DNA from: Chrysaora quinquecirrha
Lineage: Eukaryota > Cnidaria > Scyphozoa > Semaeostomeae > Pelagiidae
DNA length: 64,000 nucleotides
Direction of reading: 5' to 3'
NCBI GenBank assembly: GCA_014526335.1
Contig: JACTAT010000059.1
Location: 4,301,312 to 4,365,311 of the forward strand
Positions 45,466 through 57,300 of the stretch are shown here, in pieces. Position 1 is the stretch's first letter. Each line of letters starts with the position of its first letter. Below the pieces are notes generated by a model. The model did not search any database and had not been told where the DNA came from. It worked only from the letters and a program-made list of their open reading frames with translations. The position numbers and the translations under genes are program-made.

Positions 45466-46003
45466 TATGTATTCCATCTAGGAAAATGTTTGACATCGTT
45501 CCTCTAAAATAGCATAGAACGTCCCTATTTAGTTTTTGCAGTGTGAAATTAGTACTATGATAAGCATAGTCGAGATTTTGCGGGATCAATCGAGATTGAT
45601 CTTGCTAAAAACTGAATTCCACTGTCTTTACGGATCGAAATCGACCGTTCATCTAAATGCTGAATCTCTCATCTCATATACTGTATTCGCTGCTGCCATT
45701 TCCAGCCGTTGCACTGCTGGTGGCTGCTTAATTAACTTTCAAGCCAGCTTTTCTACTGACGATACCTCTGCAGCTTAAAGTCAAGTGAAAACCCTTGTCA
45801 GCTGGCATATTAGTCGCACCCAGCTGAGGCGAGAAGAGAAAGTTGAACTTAGCTTGCGGATAAAAACGTTAAGCTTACTGAACAATATCAGCTTACTAAA
45901 GTCCGAGTATCATGTTGAGTTTGCTGCGCTGCGATGCGGTAGTCTTTCAGTTAGGATTTATGAAAAGTTGGTTGTTCAGACAAGCCACATATATAGTGAT
46001 ATA

Positions 46004-46579
46004 CAGTTGACATCCACTATCTCGAACTCTGAAGGGAAACTGGAATTTGTTCGAGATAGCGAATGTTCGAAATAACGGATGCCCCATATAAATATAAAAA
46101 TTATAGTTTTTAAGTCAGAAAAGGAACCCCTATTAACATGCAGGGTTACTGATCCTAAATTTCATCAAACAAGTCTGGTATCTTTTACATAGGAGTCAAA
46201 GCTCATCTGCTTTCATCCCTACTATTGGTGAAATTGTTATAATGGCGATGAAGCACATCTCGAAAGAGAACAGCTTCATCTATTGTATACATGGACAGCA
46301 TATCACTTAGCTGCTGCCATTCCCGCTCTGTAGGCAAACTTACAGTATACACATTTTCAGCCTGTCTCTTTATCCAGTTCAGCAGAAAATTAGGCAAATT
46401 TCGAGATAAAGAGCAGGTTTTCCTCCATGGGAAATCGAAAATGGTTCGAGACAGCAAATTTTCGAGATAACAGGGTTCGAGATAGCGGATGATTTTTCTA
46501 TACAAACCCCTAAACCAAAACGAGGGGAAATGGAAAATCGTTCGAGATAGCAGGCAGTCGAGATAGCGGATGTCAACTG
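46004..46579. mobile_element. 576-bp pogo/Tigger-like MITE with TA TSD
   Basis: TIRs CAGTTGACATCCACTATCTCGAAC and its inverse; TA at 46002-46003 and 46580-46581. GTTCGAGATAGC words recur in the arms. No transposase remains. Confidence 0.85.
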
Positions 46580-46894
46580 TATATTGATCTAATTCCTATT
46601 AATGATGCGCGAGACTTCACTTCTAAGATAGGTGGGTGTTAGCTTAATCACCGCTCAAAGGTTGATGTTAGCTTAATCAGCGCTCAATATTCATTTTTAC
46701 ACTCAGCCAAACCTGACTTTAGTCTTAATAGCGATGTAAATTAAAATAGGATTAAGCCTTCATACGAGAGAAACGCTTTCGTAAACACTATATTCATGTG
46801 GCAGTTCGACTGTAATTTGCTTGCTGCAGGTGTTATCAAATGAATAAGAGACAAAAAAATATAAACCTCAAAGTGCGATAAACTTCCGAAGTTT

Positions 46895-47175
46895 CATAGG
46901 GCATATAGCTTTTTTCGTCTGATACTCCTCAGAGTATATCAACGTCAGAAAAAGACCGAAATAGTTGACTGCTTTGGAACTGCATTAGACATGATAGTCA
47001 CCACTTATCACGACAAGCCTTTGATATTTAGTTGAGCGACTTTTCGGGAGAGATTCGTCTGACTGCTTTTGAATTTTTACCCAGATGCGGATCGAAATTT
47101 AATGCATCAATCAAAAAAGAGAAGCTAGATTGGTATTGTGTTTTGAACACCAACTAGCTGGCGGGAAACAGCGGC
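46895..47175. repeat. Family F relative
   Basis: ATAGGGCATATAGCTTTTTTCGTC, ACGTCAGAAAAAGACCGAAAT and TTGGTATTGTGTTTTGAACACC match words of 32640-33000. A small fragment is at 24910-24935. Confidence 0.6.
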
Positions 47176-47362
47176 AAGACCCATAGACTTATTTGTAGAG
47201 TATGAATTAATAAAAGAAATATTTTGAAATGAAGGTTAAATTTAAAATCACTTCATTTTGAGACAACGCACCAAATTTGTCTTTAGTTGCGTCTTCTTTC
47301 TTATAGAAAGTTGCGCGTTGTAGCGTTTCTGTTTGTGAATGTCACGTTCATGAATATAGCTG

Positions 47363-47813
47363 GAGTCACGGGGGAGGGGTGGTTTCTTCCATAGTAAAGG
47401 TACCTGGAGATGTGCCGCGCTAGAGGGTATACTTTTTCGGACTTTTAGTCTAACCAAGGGTATACTTTTTGGCAATTTTGGCCTAGCAAAGGGTATCATT
47501 TTTTGGCATTGGAGCGGCCATGCTTTGCTTTCGTCTTTAATAGCCTTGGGAAGTAGAAATGTCATCGTAAACATTTTGAAAAGAAACTGGTAAAAGGAAT
47601 AAGTCGACCTTTGAATTTTCCGACTGAAGACCAACAATTTCGAGCGAATTTGTCTAGCCAAGCGCATCGTTGTGGTAGGAATTGGTCTACCCAGGCGTAC
47701 CATTTTCTCGTAAAAATTAGTCAAGCCAACGGTACCATTTTGAATATGCCGACGGCAGACCCCTACCCAAAATTTTGCGAAGAACCCCCCCCCCGTTGCC
47801 GGAGTCAAAACGC
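47363..47813. repeat. G-rich-ended repeat with short internal units
   Basis: GGAGTCACGGGGGAGGGGTGG at the left and CCCCCCCCCCGTTGCCGGAGTC at the right are roughly inverted. Inside, AAGGGTATACTTTTTGG-like units of about 45 bp repeat. The 186-aa minus frame across it is a product of the repeat, not a gene. Confidence 0.6.
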
Positions 47814-48189
47814 TCTTAAAATCTTTATAAACTTACTTTATACAGAAAAACCTCACTTATTGTTGTCTTATCAGAGCGATTCAGAGGTTTTTCAAACGAT
47901 GTGTTACTGTACATAGCGATAGTTGTAGAAAAACGCTGATAGTGTCGTGTCAAGTCGAGTCAACTGTTATACAAATTTTCGGATTCCGTTTTCCGGATTC
48001 CGTGTTTTAAAGATAGCCTCGTCTCAAGTTGTCTGTTTGCTTGGGCTGTTAGAAAAGAACGCTTTAGTGGCGCCGAACTTATCCCGCATGTTATCCCGAC
48101 TCACATGAACAGAAAAAAACGCCACGGCAGTGAAAAATATCCCGGTGAGCCGGGACATCTCGCCTCATATGAACAGGCCCTGCCGGATT

Positions 48190-49600
48190 TAACAAAAGCG
48201 CTTTGCTTTGAATATAGTTTTCGAACTCGAGAAAACGAAGATTTTATCGTTTTTAGCAGTCACATCTGCAGCATGTCTGTTAGCCAAAACTTGCTTAGAG
48301 GTTTGAATTTAAAGTGTTTTTCAGTGCAAAGACAGTGGAAAGGCTTTGAGGGTAAACTTTATTGACGAATTCCAGAACGCGAGTGATCCTAAGATTCAGA
48401 AGATAAACCAGATAGGTAATTCATAGAAAGCTTATTTCTACTCGGAGAGCATTATTCCATGGCGCGCAGCAAAGACTTGAACTTATAACGAAGTCCAGAC
48501 TAATTTTCTAATTCATTTGCGTGAATAACTTAAAAATTTGAAAATTACATTGTTTTAAGATACAAAAATTAGTGCTTATGCAGTCTGTACTGTTTCTCAT
48601 ATAACATATAATAAGAGTGTAAAATTTGGCAAGTCAATAATCGTCCTCGACCCTATCAAAACGTTTTAAACTTTTAAGAAGTATAATTTTTACCTACAAA
48701 AAGTCATAAATTCATTGCGTATTCGTGCATACGACTCCAGAGCTACAGTATTCGTGGATTATTCTTAAGCAACAGTTTCCATTCATTGAAATTTCTTTCA
48801 GAACTCACAGACAGTGAGATTTGCTTCCAATTAGCAGCAAAAAAACCAGAATGAACTTAAAAATTGTTAGGAAACTCAGCTTAATAGAAAATCATACTTT
48901 TCTTGAAGTTGGAACCTGGCTAATGCACTTTGATGAGTTTTTGTTGAGAAAGAACAATGTTTTTTTATAAGAACAACCTTTATAAGAAACACCGAGAAAA
49001 ACCAGGCTGAAAATTGGGACCAACTATTTTACTGTCTTGAGATAAACTACTTGAGATAAATACAATCAAAGTTCACCAGCGTTAAGCACTTACCCGATAA
49101 CATACTTTAAATATGTTTTTGAGTAGGTTAGGGGTGATAAAGTGGTGGAAAATCGCTCCAAAAAGAAACAGGGCGGCTGAAAATAACGCCTGGTGTTCTT
49201 TAAAAACGTGTATGCTTAAGTTATTCTTAAATTTTAGCATTTTGAGCCTCGATAATTTCATTAACTATATACTTAATAATTTTTTTCAATTTAAGAATTA
49301 ATTAGATTGTAACAAACCTTACTCAGACTTTAAGATGAACGTCCAAGCTTCACATCGTATGGTGCTGAAATGAGCTTGAAGTGTCCTTCTGTTTCGCTTT
49401 GATCTTTTTGCCTTATTGAATTATTTATTAGCTGCATAAATTAAAGTTATTTTTGAGTTAAACGCTAACATGCTTAATAAGCATTAAACACTGATCAAAC
49501 ATTGTGACTATTTTTCGTTTCAATCTTAACCTTTTATCAATTAGATTTAGTACCATTTTTGTATGATTTAGCACGGGACAGAGGCTGATTACCGAAGAGT
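48190..49600. other. Intergenic with one foldback relative
   Basis: Part at 48955-49065 (TTTTTTATAAGAACAACCTTTATAAGAAACACCGAG) is related to 58722-58960; the rest is AT-rich with no supported feature. Confidence 0.4.
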
Positions 49601-49614
49601 CGAGGATGAAAGGC

Positions 49615-49820
49615 GAAGGTGAAGGTGAAACAGTGTTGGCGAAGGTGAAGGTGAAACAGTGCCAGTCGCTAGGATCTCAGTAGTAGGTTAACTAATCCAG
49701 ACCTCGACCTATGCTGTGCTCGACCCTAGCTACCGTGGCTAGGCTCGAACCCTGACCACACTGATCACCTGACACCACAAGTTGGTTAGATTGCATCACG
49801 ACCCCATACCACCTTCGATC
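49615..49820 (-). repeat. tRNA-derived SINE-like repeat, family 2
   Basis: AAGGTGAAGGTGAAACAGTG, CCAGTCGCTAGGATCTCAGTAGTAGGTTAAC and, on the minus strand, a B-box-like GGTTCGAGCCTAGCC. A clearer copy is at 61795-61980. Confidence 0.6.
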
Positions 49821-50324
49821 ACGATAAAGCACGTGATACTGCCTTCTGCTACCCAAGCTCTTGCCCGTGGGTCCTGGTCCTGGGTCCGTGGGTCCTCTCC
49901 TCCAAGGTCCTGGGTCCTGAGTCTTCTGGACCTCCTATCTAAGAGGTCGCTGGTCCTCTATACAGTTATATGATCTGCTTTGTCCTGTGTTCCAGAGCTT
50001 TACTAGCATCAGAGAAAAGGAAACTGGAGGAAAGAGAGGCAAATCTCCCTTCTTTTCTCCCTTTCGTTTCCCTTGAAGCACCCAGGGAAGATCGTTCTTC
50101 TTTTCAATCCTGAGGCGATTTGGTTATCGTTTCTGGGTCTAAGGTCCAAGTCCAAACGTCTCCGTGATTTTTGATTCGTCGCTTTTGACGAAAAAATTGA
50201 CCGTGTATGTGTCATTTCATTTTCATTTTATTTTCATTTTATTTTTATTTTAACACAATACCCTTTCAGCAATATAAGAAAAAAAAGGTTATGCTACTAA
50301 CATACAATTTTCAATAAGAAAAAT

Positions 50325-50454
50325 AAAAAATAGCAACGCTGTAGCAATGTCCGAAGGACGCTGATGATGATGATAATAATGATGAAGATGATGTTAATAA
50401 TGACGAAGATGACGAAGAAGAAGACAACGATGAAGAGAATGATGATGATGTTGG

Positions 50455-50495
<41 letters not shown>

Positions 50496-50840
50496 TTGAT
50501 GATGATGATGATGATGATTTTGAATATGATGTTCTAGAAACTTCTGAGAATAACAACTCAATCAAAAATTGTATGAAAATATTTCGAAATAAAAAATCAA
50601 ATCAAATTAGATCTGAGCAACATTTTGCAATATTGTAGTCAAACCTTTTTTTGAAGCTCGACCGAGCCAGTTTTTTGCGAGAAAATCTTGGTGTCAAATT
50701 TTTAGTTTCCTGCATCGTGGATCGAGCTCCAACCCTTAGCGCAAGAAACAAGCGCATTATTCCACTGCGCTACAATGACAGTTGGTTCTGATTGATGTTT
50801 TTGGCAAGCAATTGCATTTTGTTAATTATGCCCACTAACG
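50325..50840. repeat. Duplicated block, copy 1: (GAT)n plus tRNA-like repeat
   Basis: Starts AAAAAATAGCAACGCTGTAGCAATGTCCGAAGGACGCTG, runs into a (GATGAT)n tract, then AAAAATTGTATGAAAATATTTCGAAAT and a tRNA-like part. On the minus strand that part has TGTAGCGCAGTGGAATAATGCGC (A box) and GGAGCTCGATCC (B box). The second copy is 51945-53055. Confidence 0.8.
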
Positions 50841-51305
50841 ACCCCATAGTCGCGTTTTCGCTCTTGATTTTGGTTTTCGTTTAATCTTGCAGCCCCACAG
50901 TCAGGAGTGTCTGGAGGGGTTTGGGGTTTGAAGTCTCCCTCCGAGTTTCCCCCAGAATTGTCAAAAAGAGGGTCTGGGAAGTCTCAAGAAGAAAAAGGCC
51001 CCCAAAAGAGCGCACCCCTTTACAATTGCGCATCCTCCCTTGCTGCCAGCTCTTTTTGTCAGGGAATCCCTTGCGCTCGAAAAATTCTCCTTTTTGAAGT
51101 GTTCTTTTCCTCAGTCCCTAAAAAACCTACCATGATTGGTTTGCGCGTCAATAAAAACCTCAAGAATTTTCTTCCGGATAGGACCGGAAGTTTGCAATTA
51201 CAGACGTCACGCAACTTTTGTATAAACCTTTTCCTGAGAGGTCATTCCTGTTCTTCACAACAAAACTGACGAAAACAGTTTTCGCCATTTTTCCAGACAG
51301 TCAAG
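50841..51305 (+). promoter_or_regulatory. Upstream region of the ShKT gene
   Basis: Should hold its promoter and 5' untranslated region. A 120-aa frame at 50907-51269 ends before the signal-peptide ATG and has no domain. No clear TATA box was chosen. Confidence 0.3.
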
Positions 51306-54300
51306 ATGAAGGGCGGGACAATTTTGGTCCTCATTTTGGCCATATTTTGCGTGTTTTCATATGGACAATGGCAACAAAATCGTGGTTAGTCTGAGTTCCT
51401 ATTTTTTTCTGCTTGTTTGTAATCTGTAAAGTTATTATGTATCAGGCACAATGTTTCTTGCAAAGTTTCTAAATGTTCCTAACCCACTAAACTTTCCGTA
51501 AATTAGGAAATTTTCGATCATAAACATACTAACAGCGCCTTATGTACCATTTGAGTTGCGAGTAAATAAAAAGTAAATCATTACAGTACCCTTATTATTA
51601 TTTGTTTTCAAAAATTGATAAATTTTGAACCAACAGATGGGAATGTACATTTTTAAATAAAGATTTTTATTCTAAATGCATTCCCAAATGAGTCTTCATA
51701 ACAATTCAGTTTGCTACAGTGTTGCTCAATAAATATTTTGTAGTTTACGAGTTTTCGTCCTAAACGTTTGTGCAGAATATGATACAGCAGCTGTAACAAA
51801 TTTGTCAATGTTTCCCAGTCGTCTTGCAGGTGTTTGCCATGTGGCCTAGACCTCCAACTGCTCATATTTTAAAATTGCGCCTGAGTGAGCAAAGTTCGCC
51901 TCGTGACATCGTCATGAAGGAAAAGTTCGATTACCCATACGTTCCTAAAAAATAGCAACGCTGTAGCAATGTCCGAAGGACGCTGATGATTATGATAATA
52001 ATGATGAAGATAATGTTAATAATGACGAAGATGACGAAGAAGAAGACAACGATGATGAGAATGATGATTATGTTGGTGATGATGATGATGATGACGATGA
52101 TGATGATGATGATGATGACTTTGAAGAGGATGATAATGACCATAATGATCATGCTAGAGACGATCATGATGATGATTATGATGCTCGACGACGACGACAA
52201 CGATGATGATGATCACGTTGAAGACGAAAATGATGATCACCGTCTTCAACATGATGATCATGTTGAAAACAATGATTGGTGATTGTGATGATGATGGTGA
52301 TGATGATAATGATCCATTATGATGATGATGCGATTGTTGACAATGTGATCAGATGAATCTTTCCTGGAGGAATCCCAAAACTTTGAACCGAAAATAGAAA
52401 ACCTCTAGTAAAGTATATGTACTAATAAATTTGAGCTCATAGGTTAAACTGTGTAACAAATAACTCCCTTCAGTGCACCGAAACCTGTAATCTTCGCTAC
52501 AAATGATGAATTTAATTTTAGAATCTCCAAAAGCTATCATAGCAATTCGCATACAATGCAGATGACTATATTCGATAATTAATAGCACTTTGAAGAATTG
52601 ATTGCCAACTTGAACCATTTATTTTCAGATGATTTTCGAAGCCGCAAACTGGTTTGAAAAAATTTCTTCTGTGTAACTTGGCAACAATTTCTACTGCGCC
52701 ACAATCTCCTCCTCTTTTCACACGAAAGTACCTTGCATGTAATAGGACTTCTAGAAACCTCTTAGGATAACAACCCAATCAAAAATTGTATGAAAGTATT
52801 TAAAATAAAAAATAAAGTCAAATTAGATTTGAGCAACATTTTGCAATATTGTAGTCAAACTTTTTTTTGAAACCCGACCGAGCCGGCTTTTTTGCGAGAA
52901 AATCTTGGTGTCAAATTTTTAGTTTCCTCCATCGTGGATGGAGCTCACAACCCTTAGCGCCAGAAACAAGCGCATTATTCCACTGCGCTACACTAACAGT
53001 TGATACTAATTGATGTTTTTGGCAAGCAATTGCATTTTGTTAATTATGCCCACTAACGACAACACTTATCGGCGATTTCAAAGTTTAATTCCTATTATTT
53101 GTGGTTTATCTTTTGTTACGTTTTGGCAAGAAAAAGCGTCTATATGCCTATCTATCTATTTTCTATGCGTACATGCGTTCCACGACACCCTCTTAATATG
53201 TCCTTCGGACATAAAAATGTAAGAAACTTTCAGAACTTTGGCATTTTTTTAGTTTCTTATAAAATTGCGTGCAAAGGTCTGTCAACAAGTTTCTTAAATG
53301 CAAGCTCAGAAGCTCTAAAAGTTTCTGTATGACAAGGAGCCTGCTGTACCGTACTGTACATGTAGAATGTGTATAAGGTTGAAAGGAACTTATATACACT
53401 CTTTTTTTTATAAGAACCAGGAAATTTTGATTGAGGCTGGCTGTTCTTCTGACATCTAGATTTTGTCAGTGAATGTCTTTAGTGGTAATAGGGTTGTGTA
53501 AAAATGGAGCGTGCTTGTTCATTTCATTGTTTGCTTGCTTTTTACGTTGTCTGAATGTCGTACTTTCATATTTAGCTGATATTCTCGGGGCTTATGAAAA
53601 TGCCCAGCCTCAGCTTGTTCTTAATTTGTTCTTAAAATCTAGGCAAAATCCAGGCTCGTGTTCTTATAAAATTGTTCTTATAAAAAAAAGAGTGTACTAC
53701 TAAAGATAAAATCGCTAAGGAACTTTTCAATTTGAAGATTTTCTTCACTGCGAAAAATGAAGAATTAGGAAGTCAGTTCCGTTCATTCCTATTGAAACAA
53801 AAGGATTCTCGCAAGATTCCTACGAAAGCAATAGAGATTCCAACTGAGGGTGTTCGAGATTCCAAGGAATGAATTGCCGGGGAATTGCCCATCGGTTTTA
53901 GAAAGCTTGTTACTAAACGGTAATGTTAATGTTTGTGAACGGTAAAGAAAAGAGAACAGGTATATGTATAAACGATGTATAAAAACACATGAATCATCTT
54001 GAAACAGGATGTGAACACATTTGTAAACCATGAACGCCATCTGGTAATGATCGGAACGGGGAAGAGATAACGCGCGTTCCCTTGGGACCAGACACGACCT
54101 GAACGTAACCTGCAACCAGGGACGCCGGAGCGATGGTAGGGCAAGGGGGGCGGCCGGGAACGTGAGGGCAATCAAGTCCGAAGGCGAGCGAAGCGAGCCG
54201 AAAAACCGGGGGGTCCGGGGGTACTCCCCCGGGAAATTTCTGTGGCCACGCCCTTTAGATTGGCTTAAAACGCTATCAAAAATGTTTCAACGAATATTAA

Positions 54301-57300
54301 TCATGTTCTTCCACAATAATTTTAGCTATTTCTCCACATGTCCTCATTCCGAATCGCATAAGATCGCATACACACTTTTTATTTTATAAGAATACAGTCT
54401 GTAAGAATATTCAGGCTCAAAATTGCCAAAGAACAATGAAAATTTAAGAATAACAATGGAAAAGTTCGAGCCTCGGCAAAAATTAGGATATTCTGATAAG
54501 GAAATGAAGATATTGCGGCTTTTCTATCAAGTTTCAACATAAGTTGCTTTCAGTTGTATCGTATTACAACTGGAAGCCAAGGGGGGTGGCGGGGCATTAC
54601 CCCCGAAAGAAAATTGTTTGCTTCTCTTTGCCTTTCCAAAAATTACACTCATTTCTTTTTATAAGAAACCCGTTTATAAGAAACTCAGAACTGAGATCAA
54701 TATTGGTTAAGAAACTTCCAGTACTCGACCAAAAATGGTAAGAAACTCGCAGGTCTCAAGAATCTTTAGAATTAGAAATAAAGCATCGAGAAAACAAACT
54801 TCTGTTGCACCATAAGTGTCTATTTTGACAGAAAAAACAGCTGATGTAAACGTGAATTGTATTGCTTCTTCTATTTGTAGAATTTAAGTGTCAATTGCCC
54901 GTTTTGGCACTTAAAAATTTTGATTCTAAGAAACTGCTAAGAAACTTTCAGTACCAAATTTGTCCCAAAACTAAGAAACTTTGAGTACTGACCAAAAATC
55001 TTAGTTTCTTACAAAAAAAAAAGAGTTTACAGGATGAACACATGTTTTCTTTGAATATACATGTTTGCATTAAAATTTAAAGGCTTTCAACTCACTTTTG
55101 GCTGTTTCTTCAGTTGTTTCTCCAAACCACAAGCTACGAAGTATGACCTATCTCATTTCGCTTGGTAGACCCTGATTTCGCAATTTGTGTTGTAAGATCG
55201 GAGCGAATCTCGCAGTGACGGAACCAGGGTTGGTCAAACTGGTTAGGAACTGGAAAAATGTCATGGTTTTCTAGTCATCTTTACCACATAGGAAATTTTT
55301 AAAACAGGCGTTTCCTCCATTTCCTGCCAAAGTAAAGGGCGGGGTCCCTAAAAATTTTTCATGCCTATTTCTGACCCCGAATTTTTTAGCGCTAGCTTCG
55401 TGCCTGCTCATTTGCCTGCTTGCGACGTCTCCTTTGCATATCACGTTTACGTTCTGTTGGTAAAACAGCCGATATAGCTGTAAGGGTACCGCTCATTTCG
55501 CGTAAAGGAAATCCAGTTTAGTGAAACTAGAAAATTAAGTTAGATTGACGTTTAGTAAGATTTAAGAAACTTTTGCTGCGACAAAATTTTTCTGAGAACC
55601 TTGAACTTGAAAAGCCTACTTGCGACTCTTCTCTATCCTCCAAGACCTGCAGCTTTTAAACTGATCAATAAGATAGTGTACGTTAGAAAGCAAGCTAAAT
55701 ATCCGTTTTGTTTGAAAGCTATGATTTGTCTTCTTTATCCCTTTGCTATGATTAGAAGATTTGCAGCCGCGAGTCAAAACTTTAAAGGGACTTTTTGCTG
55801 TCAAATTAATCAGAATAATTCTACTAGAGCTCAACATTGTTCTCCCAAAAATTTCGGGGACCTATGTTTCCAAGATACTTTTTACACCTATGATTATCCC
55901 GAAACTTAAGAAACCCTGCTATAAGCTCTCTAACCCACATTAGCCTTTCTGTTTTGGTAAAAATATTGGTAACATTGTTTTTGATGCAAAATTATCTTTT
56001 TCAGATTGCAAGGATCAAATAAATTGTGGATGGTTCGTTCGTTTTAATCTCTGTCGAAGTAACTATGCACAATACCGTGCAGTTGCCAGGCTTTGTCGGA
56101 AAAGCTGTGGATTTTGCAGGCCTAGGCCAGTCACGAGTTCAAGAGGCAAGCAAATAATTTTGTTTAATATTTAGGCAATATATGATATTATCTATTACTG
56201 TGAAATTCATTTTAAGCCATAGGCTCATGTGGACCTTCGATACGATAGAACTAATCCAACTAGTTGTAGCTGCTAACGTATGTCGATGTCAACAACAAGT
56301 CAGAACTGATGGCCTGGCCAAACGATCAAACATTGTTGGTCCAACATTTCATATTTGCTCTACAACAAATGTTTCACCGTTTGGCCACGTCCAAAAACAT
56401 TGCTTGACAAGCAAAAGTAACAAACTTTGTGGCGTGATATTTTTGAAAAAGTTGGAAAACATTTTTTGCTTGATGCAAGCAAAAAAATATCGGACGAGCA
56501 ATGTTTTGGACGTGGCCAAACGGTTTAAAATGTCGGACCAACAATGTTTAATCGTTTGGCCAAGGCCTTATAGGATACAGTTGATCGTGTTGATCGCTGT
56601 CGCAAGACCACTGCGACTGACGGGAATCAGGTGGATCAGCTGTCAACTAATCGCAGAAGTAGAACATGCCAAACTCTGTGACACTGTGCGCGGACTAGTT
56701 GTTGTCAAAAAGACATTAGTTGCCAACTACTGTAGTTGCCAGAGCATAGCAAGTTGCGATAAATTAGTTCCAAAAATCGCCGATTAACAGTCGGCAACTT
56801 GACTTTGTGCAATGTCGACATAAGCCTGGCCTTATTTTGTGCTTTCGTCTTGGAAAAGAAGTTGTATATTCAATCTTAGAACATATTGGAACAACCTAAA
56901 TAGTTTTGCTGTTATCTATTGATTGGGTGTAGGGGGCATTGGAGTCGTTAAAAGAGAAAAACGCTTGAATAGGCCTTATTCCCTCGAATAGCGGGCTTGT
57001 ACCAAATATTTTGTCCGAGACTGTAGGTACAAGCATTTTCGAACGTTTATTAGTGGGAAGGTATACAGTGTTTCAAGAGACCAAGTAGCTAGACATCCCT
57101 TGCTGCACGAACTACATTAAATAAGGCCCTGCACAGTTCTTAGGGGGCTTGAAGTCAGGCTCTTAGGGGGTTTCTGCCTTAATTTTTACGAAAATCCCAC
57201 GAAAATGCCCCATAAGTGCTTAAAGAATGAGGTTAACGAATTTCTGTTTTGCACCATGTTATTGAATCGATATATAGAAAGTCAAAAACACAGGTGAATA

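Noticed and set aside
45536..46075. 80-aa and 96-aa plus-strand ORFs
   Set aside because: No domain or splice context; the second runs into the pogo-like element at 46004.
47248..47808. 186-aa minus-strand ORF
   Set aside because: It spans the repeat at 47363-47813; repeated peptide words follow the DNA repeat and no domain is present.
50311..50565. Poly-Ser ORF, and the Met/Ile-rich ORFs at 51931-52282
   Set aside because: Translations of (GAT)n microsatellites.
56182..56787. 201-aa plus-strand ORF in the ShKT gene
   Set aside because: Its middle (56313-56569) is a family A MITE, and it lies inside an intron between two ShKT exons.
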